This document shows positions 8,887 to 17,527 of a stretch of 64,000 nt of DNA, piece after piece; position 1 is the first letter of the stretch, and each line of letters opens with the position of its first letter. The stretch covers positions 620,001-684,000 of the forward strand of contig CP060531.1 in assembly GCA_016806715.1 (NCBI GenBank), in the 5' to 3' direction. The notes under the pieces were generated by a model. It saw only the letters and a list, made by a program, of their open reading frames with translations, made no database searches and was not told the DNA's origin. The translations under genes and the position numbers were made by a program. Source of the stretch: Thermoplasmatales archaeon (GTDB lineage: Archaea > Thermoplasmatota > Thermoplasmata > Thermoplasmatales > Thermoplasmataceae).

Positions 8887-9854
8887 TGGCAGATAATGAA
8901 AAAGAGACTAAGAAGATAACCATAGAGGATCTTCCCGGGGTCGGAGAAGCGACTGCCGAGAAGTTGAGAGAAAACGGATACGACGACATAATGACCCTGG
9001 CTGTTGCATCACCAAAAGACCTGTCAGAGGTAAGCGGCATAGCGGAAGGAGCGGCTATAAAGATAATAAATGCTGCAAGAAAGGCTGCCGATGTTGGTAA
9101 TTTTGAGACAGGAGAAGAGATCCTTGCACGGAGGAAGGAAGTCAGGAAACTTACCACAGGGAGCAAGAACCTTGATGACCTCCTGGGCGGTGGACTTGAA
9201 ACCCAGTCAATCACGGAATTCTTCGGCGAGTTTGGATCTGGGAAAACCCAGATAATGCACCAGCTGGCAGTCAATGTGACCATGCCGTTCGAAAGAGGCG
9301 GACTGGAAGCGGAGACCATGATAATCGATACGGAGAATACGTTCAGGCCGGAGAGGATAGTCCAGATGGCAAAGGCAAAAGGCCTTGATCCTGATGAGAC
9401 CCTCAAGCGTATACACGTTGCAAGAGCATACAACTCACATCACCAGATACTGCTGGCAGAGAAAGCTGCTGATCTCGCAAAGGAATTTAACATAAAACTT
9501 GTTGTTGTGGATTCACTCACATCACATTTCAGGTCTGAATACATGGGGAGGGGTTCACTTGCCGAGAGGCAGCAGTTACTCAACAGGCACATGCATGACC
9601 TGCTGAAATTCTCTACAATTTACAATGCAATAATAGCCGTAACAAACCAGGTATCGGCCAGGCCCGACGTATTTTTTGGAGATCCAACCACCCCAATAGG
9701 CGGGAATATCGTCGGACATACGGCAACTTTCAGGATTTACCTGAGAAAAAGCAAGGCCGGAAAGAGAATAGCCAGGCTTATAGATTCCCCCTACCTTCCC
9801 GAGGGTGAAACGGTCATACAACTTTCTGAGGATGGAATCAGCGACGGAACCTGA
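8886..9854 (+). CDS. radA: DNA repair and recombination protein RadA
   Basis: 322 residues, the usual length for archaeal RadA. The N-terminal helix-hairpin-helix region ([12 protein letters not shown], about 16-70) precedes a RecA core with Walker A GEFGSGKT (114-121), a Walker B-like LVVVDSLTS strand and the NQVSARPD segment. It forms filaments on ssDNA and catalyses strand exchange in recombination and repair. No intein interrupts it. The first base of its ATG is the last base of the GAPDH stop codon, so translation is probably coupled. Confidence 0.96.
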   Translation: MADNEKETKKITIEDLPGVGEATAEKLRENGYDDIMTLAVASPKDLSEVSGIAEGAAIKIINAARKAADVGNFETGEEILARRKEVRKLTTGSKNLDDLLGGGLETQSITEFFGEFGSGKTQIMHQLAVNVTMPFERGGLEAETMIIDTENTFRPERIVQMAKAKGLDPDETLKRIHVARAYNSHHQILLAEKAADLAKEFNIKLVVVDSLTSHFRSEYMGRGSLAERQQLLNRHMHDLLKFSTIYNAIIAVTNQVSARPDVFFGDPTTPIGGNIVGHTATFRIYLRKSKAGKRIARLIDSPYLPEGETVIQLSEDGISDGT

Positions 9855-9882
9855 TTCTCATTATGAATTTTTGAGGACAATA

Positions 9883-9890
9883 TTTTTATA
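9883..9890 (+). promoter_or_regulatory. TATA-like element for the ACT-domain gene
   Basis: TTTTTATA is centred about 25 bases before the ATG at 9912. This favours a leaderless start there over the GTG at 9900. Confidence 0.5.
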
Positions 9891-9911
9891 GCGAATCCAG
9901 TGACTTTATCT

Positions 9912-10427
9912 ATGTGGGATCAGATAAGCGGAAAATTTATCCGGAATCCGTCTCAGCAGAAAGTTGTAAAAAAAATGATCTCCATAGGGCTCAATGTGGA
10001 GATGGACATGGAAAGGAAGCTCCGGATTTACTGTGACGGGATAGAGATAAAACCAAATTCAATTGCTGAAGCTATTAATGTTGACAGGAGAGTTGTTGTT
10101 GAAACCCTCAGAAAAATAGCGGAGGACCCGGGACTTCTTGAATTTTTCCAGAACCTGAGACCTGTGTGCAACCTTGGTGTGGCAAGTTCCAAGGTTGGCA
10201 TGGGCGTGATAGAAATCCTTCCTGATTCAGCAAACCAGTCTGGAATAATTGCCGGAGTGGCTGACATAATAGCAAGGGAGAGGATAAGCATCCGCCAGGT
10301 AATTGGCGATGATCCGGACCTGGTTGAAGACCCCAAGGCTATAATTGTGACGGATGTCCCCGTGCCGTCGAACATGCTCAGCAAAATAAAGGCAGTGCCC
10401 GGCGTAAAAGCAGTAGTGATTCTCTGA
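9912..10427 (+). CDS. ACT-domain regulator with N-terminal HTH-like region
   Basis: 171 residues from ATG 9912. The first roughly 70 residues contain a predicted helix-turn-helix-like segment (SIAEAINVDRRVVVETLRKIAED). The C-terminal half is an ACT-like ligand-binding domain, with the SGIIAGVADIIARERISIRQ helix and a closing GVKAVVIL strand. Such proteins are annotated as regulators of amino-acid metabolism; the ligand is unknown. It stands alone downstream of radA with its own TATA-like element and converges on purK with a 3-base gap. Confidence 0.75.
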   Translation: MWDQISGKFIRNPSQQKVVKKMISIGLNVEMDMERKLRIYCDGIEIKPNSIAEAINVDRRVVVETLRKIAEDPGLLEFFQNLRPVCNLGVASSKVGMGVIEILPDSANQSGIIAGVADIIARERISIRQVIGDDPDLVEDPKAIIVTDVPVPSNMLSKIKAVPGVKAVVIL

Positions 10428-10430
10428 TAA

Positions 10431-11516
10431 TCAGATAAACCTGGCAAGGTCATTGCCGTATACAACAGACATTACCTGTCCGATCTTTACCCTGACTCCT
10501 TCCCTGGAGTCGGATATGCAGTTTACGTGCCCCATCTTCCTCTTCCTCCTAATCTCACTTTTGCCGTACCAGTATATCTGGGTGCCACCCAACTTGAGTA
10601 TGCTTAACTTCCGGACGTTATTGAGATCTGTACCGATTATGTTCACTATTCCACTTGGCCTCAGGAGTTCCGGAGTTCCCACCGGAAGGCCTTCAATGGC
10701 CCTAATATGCTGCTCAAATTGCGATATGGATGATCCCATAAGGGTATGGTGTCCCGTATTATGGACCCGCGGCGCAAATTCATTGATGACAGGCTTATCG
10801 TTTACGATAAAAAATTCAATGCCCATAACTCCAACGTAGCCTAGGGACTGAACAAGCCTCCTTGAAATCTCAAACATACCGCTGTCGTCTGACGGGGCGA
10901 GGTTATTGATCAGGATACCGTTGAGGTTCAGGTTGTAGGAAGGAGCGTGGGCAGAAATCTCACCCCTCGTTGACCGTGATATAATCATGGACGCTTCATA
11001 CTCGTAATCGATAAATTCCTCGACCACGTACTTCTGATCGGGCATGCCCTCCGGAACAGGATCGCCCTCCTTCAGGAAATACTGACCCTTGCCGTCATAC
11101 CCTCCAGCAGCCGTCTTGATCACACACCTTCCAAAATCCTTTCTGATCCTGGCAACGTCCTCAACCGTCTCTGCTATCTCAAACCTGGGAACCGGAAAAT
11201 TATTTGACCTCAGGAACTCCTTCTCCAGGCTCCTGTCCCTCTTGAGCTTTATGGGCTCAATTCCCGGCCTGAGTTTTCCCATGGAATCAGCATATTCAAG
11301 GGCTTCTCCATTTACGTGCTCAAATTCATATGTCACAATGTCGCATTCGTCTACGAACCTGGCATAGTCTTCGTAAGGAAAATGCCTGTCGGCTATTCTG
11401 GATGCCGGGTCATACCTGGTGCCTCCCAGGACATAATATTCATCGCCGAGTTTTTTTCCCTCCAGGATCGTCATCCAGCCCAGCTGCCCTGATCCGATGA
11501 TTCCGATCCTGGTCAA
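10431..11516 (-). CDS. purK: N5-carboxyaminoimidazole ribonucleotide synthase PurK
   Basis: 361 residues of the ATP-grasp family. The N-terminal [12 protein letters not shown] motif and the later [15 protein letters not shown] motif are typical of PurK. It carboxylates AIR with ATP and bicarbonate to give N5-CAIR in de novo purine synthesis. Its start overlaps the end of purE (ATGA-type, 4 bases). Together the two genes carry out the AIR-to-CAIR steps. Confidence 0.95.
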   Translation of the reverse strand: MTRIGIIGSGQLGWMTILEGKKLGDEYYVLGGTRYDPASRIADRHFPYEDYARFVDECDIVTYEFEHVNGEALEYADSMGKLRPGIEPIKLKRDRSLEKEFLRSNNFPVPRFEIAETVEDVARIRKDFGRCVIKTAAGGYDGKGQYFLKEGDPVPEGMPDQKYVVEEFIDYEYEASMIISRSTRGEISAHAPSYNLNLNGILINNLAPSDDSGMFEISRRLVQSLGYVGVMGIEFFIVNDKPVINEFAPRVHNTGHHTLMGSSISQFEQHIRAIEGLPVGTPELLRPSGIVNIIGTDLNNVRKLSILKLGGTQIYWYGKSEIRRKRKMGHVNCISDSREGVRVKIGQVMSVVYGNDLARFI

Positions 11517-11983
11517 ACCGATTCACCGAGTACTCTCTTCTGTTCTGATTCCATGTAATCCTGCATTTTCTTTGCAATTTCAGGATATTTTATGGACAGT
11601 ATGCGGGCAGCCAGCAATGCGGCGTTCTTTGAATTGCCGATTGCAACGGTGGCTACAGGTATCCCTGACGGCATCTGCACTATTGACAGCAGTGAATCCA
11701 TTCCGTTAAGATTCCTGGTCGGTATGGGTACGCCTATGACGGGCAGGTGTGTGACTGACGCAGTCATTCCCGGGAGATGCGCTGCCCCTCCGGCTCCTGC
11801 AATAATAACCTCGATTCCCCTACCGGCAGCGCCGGACGAGAACTCTATCATGAACCTGGGTGTCCTGTGTGCGGAAACTATCTTTACTTCAGTTTCTATA
11901 CCGAACTCTTCCAGGGTCGTAATTGCGTCTTTCATGAAGTCGTAGTCGTTCCTGCTACCCATTATGACGGCAACCTTTTTCAT
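11513..11983 (-). CDS. purE: N5-carboxyaminoimidazole ribonucleotide mutase PurE
   Basis: 156 residues, class I PurE size. It shows [10 protein letters not shown], the SAHRTP motif containing the catalytic histidine, and the [11 protein letters not shown] loop. It converts N5-CAIR to CAIR. First gene of the purE-purK pair. A TATA-like run lies about 28 bases upstream, implying a leaderless start. Confidence 0.96.
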   Translation of the reverse strand: MKKVAVIMGSRNDYDFMKDAITTLEEFGIETEVKIVSAHRTPRFMIEFSSGAAGRGIEVIIAGAGGAAHLPGMTASVTHLPVIGVPIPTRNLNGMDSLLSIVQMPSGIPVATVAIGNSKNAALLAARILSIKYPEIAKKMQDYMESEQKRVLGESV

Positions 11984-12005
11984 GAATGCCAGATGCAGAG
12001 AGAGA

Positions 12006-12018
12006 ATTTATTAATTTA
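12006..12018 (-). promoter_or_regulatory. TATA-like element for purEK
   Basis: On the minus strand this reads as a TAAATTAATAAAT-type A+T run centred about 28 bases upstream of the purE ATG, with a short gap and no Shine-Dalgarno, fitting a leaderless purE mRNA. Confidence 0.4.
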
Positions 12019-12045
12019 TGTCAGGCAAATTTTGATACCGATGAA

Positions 12046-13110
12046 TTATCTCTTATTGCTGGATAATTCATCTATATACCGTAGAAGTTCATCCTCGCTA
12101 CCGATGACCATGGACGCGGCTTTCCGGATCCTGTTCATTACTGCCATCCCGATGCCCTGATCATTGACTGCGTGTATGCAGCCCGCTAGAGATGATTTCC
12201 CTTCCAGTATCCTGAAAGCCTTGAACAGGTTCGAGGCTGGTTCGTACGGATTCCTGCCGTCACCGAGGGAAATGTTGTCTCCAGCCAGGCCATCCAGCAT
12301 CTGGGAAGTCCCTATCAGCGTTAGCACGCCGGTTATCTGGGGGATCTTCCTGAAGAGATCTTCATCGGTTATGAGAATCAGAGGCTTGTCAGGAGAATAG
12401 TGTGTATATTTCATGCCCGGTGCCAGGGGCGCGAAATCAGCATTTCCCTCCAGAGAGCGCTGATCAGATACAATCTTACCCAGGAATGGTTCGAGATCGG
12501 CGGGCGAATATACTCCAGGCCTGAGCATTACATATGGCTTCCTTGTAACATCCACTATTGTGGATTCGATTCCGAAGTAAGTCCTTCCCGCATCCAGTAT
12601 CATGTCTACCAGGCCGCTTAGCTCCTTGATTGCATCAGATGAGTCGACTATACTGGGTCTTGTCGCGATATTTGCACTTGGAGCTGCGATTGGCTTTCCG
12701 CTTTTCTCTATGATTGCAAGTGCCAGTGGGTTTGCAGGCATCCTTACCGCCACGGTGGGAAGGCCGGCGGTCACAATATCCGGAACGATATTGCTGCGCT
12801 CCAGGAGAAGGGTGACGGGACCCGGCCATATGCGATTTGCAGCATCCATGACCTCCTCCGGCACATTCCTGCAGATATCGTCCAGCTGGGCAATTGAACA
12901 TATATGCACGATCAGCGGGTTATCAGCCGGTCTCCTCTTGGCTGAAAAGATTTTCAGGCATGCCTCTGCGGAAAGAGCGTCGGCTCCTAGCCCGTAGACA
13001 GTCTCTGTTGGAAAAACAACCGTACCTCCTTCCCTTATAACTTTGGCTGCAGCCTCAACCACCCCCGGCTCCGGCTTGTTCTGATTGACTTTCAGTATTC
13101 TAGCAGGCAC
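12046..13110 (-). CDS. sua5: Threonylcarbamoyl-AMP synthase (Sua5/YrdC family)
   Basis: 354 residues in the two-domain Sua5 arrangement. The N-terminal YrdC domain (about 10-205) shows FPTETVYGLGADA, KRRPADNPL and APSANIATRPS. The C-terminal Sua5 domain is linked by the LAPGMKYTHYSP segment. It makes threonylcarbamoyl-AMP, the first step of t6A formation on ANN-decoding tRNAs. It is the only gene between purE and the radical SAM gene on this strand, with about 60 and 150 base gaps, so it is probably its own transcript. Confidence 0.93.
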   Translation of the reverse strand: MPARILKVNQNKPEPGVVEAAAKVIREGGTVVFPTETVYGLGADALSAEACLKIFSAKRRPADNPLIVHICSIAQLDDICRNVPEEVMDAANRIWPGPVTLLLERSNIVPDIVTAGLPTVAVRMPANPLALAIIEKSGKPIAAPSANIATRPSIVDSSDAIKELSGLVDMILDAGRTYFGIESTIVDVTRKPYVMLRPGVYSPADLEPFLGKIVSDQRSLEGNADFAPLAPGMKYTHYSPDKPLILITDEDLFRKIPQITGVLTLIGTSQMLDGLAGDNISLGDGRNPYEPASNLFKAFRILEGKSSLAGCIHAVNDQGIGMAVMNRIRKAASMVIGSEDELLRYIDELSSNKR

Positions 13111-13258
13111 ATGGCGTTATACCGCACTGATATTGAGTTTTATTGCCATACCAATTGGCAGCTAAAGCATGCGTGGTTCTCGGTGACTGCGTATCAGTTT
13201 CACAATATGACTTTTACCGTGAAAAATTTTGAAAATGCAAAAAGATGTGGGTTGTGGT

Positions 13259-14938
13259 TTATGCCCGGGAAAGCGATGCCAGGCTGGTAATCTCCTTCTG
13301 GTTCTCGTTACCCCACTTCTTTACCTTCTCTATGTCCACTCCCCTCTTCCTGGCTATATTCTCGACGGTCCTCAGCATAAGCCTTCCGCCAAGGGAAATA
13401 ATGCCACCGGTTCCAAGCCTGGATACAAACCCTCCACGGGTATCCCTGAACCCGTCCCTCGTTGCCATCTTCGCCAGATGCCTGTATGATGCGTAATAAA
13501 CGGCAAGCATTGACGTTGAGAGCATCTCGGTATTCAGGTTTCTGGATTTGATTCTTCCGAGCGGTACGTTCAGGAGCGGCGTAACCGTAAATTCGAACGG
13601 CCTTCCATCAACAAAGGAGTTGCTGAGCCTGTTTATCATGGCTATGCTGTCCCAGTTATCCTCGTCAGTTTCATCCTGCTGGCCAACCTGCAGGGTGAAT
13701 GCGGGTCTCCAGTAGTACCTGGTCTCCGTATGCACACCCTGCCAGACTATGTCCTGCCATGAACCATCGGGCCCTATCTTCAGCGGGAGTGTCTTGTTTG
13801 GCATATGCTTCCTGGCAAGCTCATCGCTGCCGGTTTCGACTCCCGTCTGGATGCCTATCCAGTTCCTTGGACCGGCCTTAAGTGTCTTGGAAAAATTGCT
13901 TATCATGTCCGGGTAACCCGCGGGTATGGATATCCTTCCGTGTGTTGGGTTAGATGTTTTCACGCCCTTTACTCCCATGGCTGCACTGAAGACTTCACTT
14001 ATAGCTTCCTCGTTCGGTTCGAACATGTTTCCGTGCTTGAACCCGAATATTTCGTCAGAGTGAAGCCACGCGTTTGTCTGCCCAGCCCGGACATTAACCT
14101 CAATTTCGCGCTTCATCTTTTCTACCGGGTAGTATCGTAATGGCCGCAGGGTGACTTCACAGAAATCACATCCTACCCCGCAACCCCTCATCACTTCGAC
14201 CATACCTTTCATTGACGGCGCGACTATTTCCGGGATCTCTTCCAGTTTAGGGAATGCCTGCTGGGTGATTCCTCTCGCAAGGAACTTCGGATCCTTTTTT
14301 ATGACTTTCCTGAACTGTTCATCATAGGTCATGTAACCCTGGTAGAACGCTCCGGGATCGATATCGCCGGAAGAAATCTGCTCGAAAAGGGTGCCAGCCA
14401 TGTCGTCCATCTCACCCTGGACTATGTAATCAAAATTGTATTTATCAATCTCGTCCCTCAAAATGGTAAACTCCCATACACCAGGCCCGCCTACTATGAG
14501 CTTCGCCTTTGTACCGGACCTGGCAGCATTGACCTTTGCGACCAGAGTATCCCATTCCCTCCTGACCCACGCACTTAGGTCCCCCCCGAAGAGAGCGAAG
14601 TAAGACATCGTTGTGGGACCAAGGCCAAGCGGGTCCATTGTCGAGATGCCTATTATCTCGGTATCATCCTTGATGAAGTTTGAAAGGTAGTCCTCATGCG
14701 CAACTGCAACCTCTTCCCTCTTGTACTTCCTGAGCAGTGCGGCCTCCAGTTTTCTTATGGAGTACTGAGAGAATACTGCCTGCCCATCCGGCAATGCTGG
14801 TGGCGCTGGACCTTTTAGAAACTTATATACCGGTGCAGGGATAATCTTGCTTGGGGCGCATGGGAGGAAATCCAGCAGAGGGAAATTCCTGTATTCATAG
14901 GCAAGCGTTGTGTCAGATATCAAAACAAATTTGGTCAT
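13259..14938 (-). CDS. B12-binding-type radical SAM protein
   Basis: 559 residues. The N-terminal part (about 1-215) looks like a cobalamin-binding Rossmann-type domain (GISTMDPLG, LIVGGPGVWEF). The radical SAM core follows, with the cluster motif CGVGCDFC (CxxxCxxC) near residue 258 and a TIM-barrel segment containing GVETGSDELARKHMPNK. The C-terminal about 120 residues are helical and end in a basic tail. Related archaeal enzymes of this class include lipid-modifying ones such as the GDGT ring synthases, but the substrate here cannot be read from sequence. No partner gene is adjacent. Confidence 0.85.
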   Translation of the reverse strand: MTKFVLISDTTLAYEYRNFPLLDFLPCAPSKIIPAPVYKFLKGPAPPALPDGQAVFSQYSIRKLEAALLRKYKREEVAVAHEDYLSNFIKDDTEIIGISTMDPLGLGPTTMSYFALFGGDLSAWVRREWDTLVAKVNAARSGTKAKLIVGGPGVWEFTILRDEIDKYNFDYIVQGEMDDMAGTLFEQISSGDIDPGAFYQGYMTYDEQFRKVIKKDPKFLARGITQQAFPKLEEIPEIVAPSMKGMVEVMRGCGVGCDFCEVTLRPLRYYPVEKMKREIEVNVRAGQTNAWLHSDEIFGFKHGNMFEPNEEAISEVFSAAMGVKGVKTSNPTHGRISIPAGYPDMISNFSKTLKAGPRNWIGIQTGVETGSDELARKHMPNKTLPLKIGPDGSWQDIVWQGVHTETRYYWRPAFTLQVGQQDETDEDNWDSIAMINRLSNSFVDGRPFEFTVTPLLNVPLGRIKSRNLNTEMLSTSMLAVYYASYRHLAKMATRDGFRDTRGGFVSRLGTGGIISLGGRLMLRTVENIARKRGVDIEKVKKWGNENQKEITSLASLSRA

Positions 14939-15125
14939 TTATTCCCACTAAGTGTAGATTCATTACCCTGATAAATATTTTCTGACAAAAATTAGAAAAT
15001 TGAAGTATTTTTCACCTTTTTTTGTCTTGAATTTATTATCCACTTCACTGCAAATTGTTCCGGGCTGATAATTAAGCGGCTTCTCCTGAGATGAAGAGAC
15101 ATTATTCCGCTAAATCATCGTGTGA

Positions 15126-16349
15126 TTAAACATTTATCTGGATATATTTTAGATGCCTCTTCATGCCGTGTGAGAAGAACATGAATGAAATTATCGCAGC
15201 GAGTCCGAAGGAGCCTATGGCCAGCCATGCCAGGCCTTCGTTGGATGCAAAACCGGAGAGTAGGAAAAACCCTGCTGATGGGCCAATCATGCTCCCCATG
15301 TTCCACATCATGCTCTTGAAAGCCATATACCTGCCTACCTTGTCACTTGTTGAATACCTTGATACCACGGAATTCTCGGCTGGGGCAGTCAGGTTTTCCC
15401 CCATTGTAATTATGAACATGTCAAACATCAATCCGGCAATACTCTTGGAAAATGCCACCAGAACATACCCCGCAATGTATGAAGCAGTTCCCAGGACGAG
15501 TGATTGAATGTCACTGAATTTGCGTACCAGCCTCGTCACCAGAGGTTGAGTCATTACAACCGTGAAGCCGTTTATGGCGTAGACATAACCGTAGAAGGCA
15601 GGGTTCAGGCGTAGTGCATTTGCCGAAAAGACTGGCAGGGAGGTCTGGAATTGGCCGGTTATGATTGAAAGGAGAAGTATGCCTGAACCAAACACAATAA
15701 TGAGGCGATCCAGCCTGAAGTGATGCGTATCGTCCCGACCCTTTTTTTGCTCACTGACATGGAGCTCAACATCTTTTACGAACCCCAGAATGAACAGAAG
15801 CGATACCATGGCAGTTATAATATTGAACAGAAAGATGAGGGAAAAATCAGTCTCAAAGAAGAAAATGCCTATAATCGGGCCGAAGATCCAGCCGATGTTG
15901 AATATCGTTCTGAACCTTGAATATGCTCCCGTCCGGCCTGTCTCAGGGGATGAGTCTGAAATAAGTGCGTTTATGGCCGGATATTCAATCGATGCCGGAA
16001 TAGCCATTGTGACAAAAGCAAGCTCTTGAAACATTGTCCCTGCATGGAAAATGTCCGTAAAATATAGGGCTGCAGAGCTCAAGGCATAGAGCATTGAGGA
16101 GATTACCAATGAGGGTTTTCTGCCGAAAAAATCAGCCAGTATACCGGACAGTGGCTCGAATAAAAACCCTGCTGCAAAGTACAGGGAGAATACCACCCCG
16201 GTAATGTAGAGAGGCATCTGCAGTACCACATTAAAGTACACGGCTATGAATGGCCACAGGGATCCGGTTCCCAAGGATCTTATCATTCTTGAGATTCCCA
16301 GATACTCAACGTTCCTGCCCTTCCTGATCTCATTGACCTGTGACATCAT
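15126..16349 (-). CDS. Major facilitator superfamily transporter
   Basis: 407 residues with about 12 hydrophobic helices. The MFS loop 2-3 signature is visible as GILADFFGRKPSL near residue 70, and a charged central loop (about 195-210, HVSEQKKGRDD) separates the two six-helix halves. Substrate unknown; the overall look is that of a drug or metabolite exporter. It is separated by about 190 A+T-rich bases from the radical SAM gene downstream and by about 75 from the unknown gene upstream. Confidence 0.87.
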   Translation of the reverse strand: MMSQVNEIRKGRNVEYLGISRMIRSLGTGSLWPFIAVYFNVVLQMPLYITGVVFSLYFAAGFLFEPLSGILADFFGRKPSLVISSMLYALSSAALYFTDIFHAGTMFQELAFVTMAIPASIEYPAINALISDSSPETGRTGAYSRFRTIFNIGWIFGPIIGIFFFETDFSLIFLFNIITAMVSLLFILGFVKDVELHVSEQKKGRDDTHHFRLDRLIIVFGSGILLLSIITGQFQTSLPVFSANALRLNPAFYGYVYAINGFTVVMTQPLVTRLVRKFSDIQSLVLGTASYIAGYVLVAFSKSIAGLMFDMFIITMGENLTAPAENSVVSRYSTSDKVGRYMAFKSMMWNMGSMIGPSAGFFLLSGFASNEGLAWLAIGSFGLAAIISFMFFSHGMKRHLKYIQINV

Positions 16350-16423
16350 GAGGTTCCAATGTACTGGGTATTAATTATCCTATAGGTTAATAAAATTAAT
16401 AAATAAGTCAGAAACCGTGAACT

Positions 16424-17356
16424 TTAGAAAAGATTTTCAATGGATAAAATCTGCGATATTGATATTTTCCAGTCCGGGAACTTCTGGCTCACCCCAGTCA
16501 CTATTTTAATGAATTTATTACTATAGTTCCGGGGAACCACAAAATCCATCTGGAAAAGCGACCCATCAAAACTCTGGAACCTGGAGAATGTCGGTATGGG
16601 ATACGATGCGGCTTCCTCTGATATGGCCTGCAGTACGTCATTTGATGTCCTGGCTTCGTAGGCTGATTGCTCTGCGGCCCTGTTAGGGGTAATAGAGGCA
16701 TTTCCTGCTGATCCTGCACTGGAAAGGTAAACGGCATCAATACCGCTGTTTGACATGTATTTTACTTCCCTTATCCATGGGGTTGGAACCGGGTTATTTT
16801 CAGGGGTCTTCTCGGAATCCGGAGGATAGCTTGATAACGAGATATAATCAAGCGGCATCAAAGAACTGATCTCCCTGAGGAATTTCAGTATTCCTTTGCT
16901 TCTGCCAAGATATATCGGTACAAGACCCTTAACCAGTGAGGATGCCTTTGCTATTGCCCCGGAAACTTCCTCAGTGTGCTCATGATTGAATCTTGTGTAA
17001 ATCTTCATGGAACCGCCGGATAATATTACTCCGTCCAGTACTGCGGATGGGATACCAGTTATAATCCTGAAATTCTCAACAGGTGGAAATTCCGTGCTTT
17101 TTGCCCTGATTGCCCATGTCACACCTAGATCGATTGCGTTAGACTGCTGCAGGAATATCCTCATTTCTCTTGAGATTTCCCCTTCCTTCGGTACAAACAG
17201 GAACAACTCTACGGTATCCGCAGATATAATGGAAATACCCGGTATGGAAACTCTCATTGAGTTGAAGGGCACGAGAAGCGTATCATTATTTCGTAACTCA
17301 ATAATACACTGACTGTCCAGTATCTTGTCAGAATTTTCAATGAGCACGATGCACAC
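16424..17356 (-). CDS. Conserved-looking protein of unknown function
   Basis: 310 residues, soluble, with no signal peptide or membrane helix. The first half is rich in beta strands. The centre contains LDYISLSSYPP and the second half ends in a basic amphipathic region. I recognise no family or catalytic motif. The coding character is good: long frame, few rare-looking codons, same strand as its neighbours. A perfect 14-base palindrome lies 44-57 bases upstream of its start, suggesting regulated transcription. Confidence 0.65.
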   Translation of the reverse strand: MCIVLIENSDKILDSQCIIELRNNDTLLVPFNSMRVSIPGISIISADTVELFLFVPKEGEISREMRIFLQQSNAIDLGVTWAIRAKSTEFPPVENFRIITGIPSAVLDGVILSGGSMKIYTRFNHEHTEEVSGAIAKASSLVKGLVPIYLGRSKGILKFLREISSLMPLDYISLSSYPPDSEKTPENNPVPTPWIREVKYMSNSGIDAVYLSSAGSAGNASITPNRAAEQSAYEARTSNDVLQAISEEAASYPIPTFSRFQSFDGSLFQMDFVVPRNYSNKFIKIVTGVSQKFPDWKISISQILSIENLF

Positions 17357-17399
17357 TATTGTCCCATTCAGTAATAAAGATTAAGCTGGTCATTGTTTC

Positions 17400-17413
17400 G
17401 CGAAATATTTCGC
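17400..17413. promoter_or_regulatory. Perfect 14-base palindrome, possible operator
   Basis: GCGAAATATTTCGC is its own reverse complement. It lies 44 to 57 bases upstream of the unknown gene ending at 16424, a position where a dimeric repressor or activator could act near the TATA/BRE region. No second copy was noticed by eye. Confidence 0.4.
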
Positions 17414-17474
17414 TCCGGATGATATGATCCTGACAGTCTGGGGGCGAACTCATTACATAAATTAGGAGTGAATG

Positions 17475-17496
17475 CCCTCATCCTTCTGGATGAGGG
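17475..17496. terminator. Hairpin downstream of formate-THF ligase
   Basis: CCCTCATCC, loop TTCT, GGATGAGGG form a perfect 9-base stem. It lies about 30 bases past the fhs stop in the direction of fhs transcription. The T-rich tail (TTATTTT) is on the plus-strand side, not after the hairpin on the minus strand, so the classical terminator reading is weak. An RNA-stability or regulatory element is equally possible. Confidence 0.35.
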
Positions 17497-17527
17497 TTAT
17501 TTTATGCACGGCTGGATAAATAATGGT

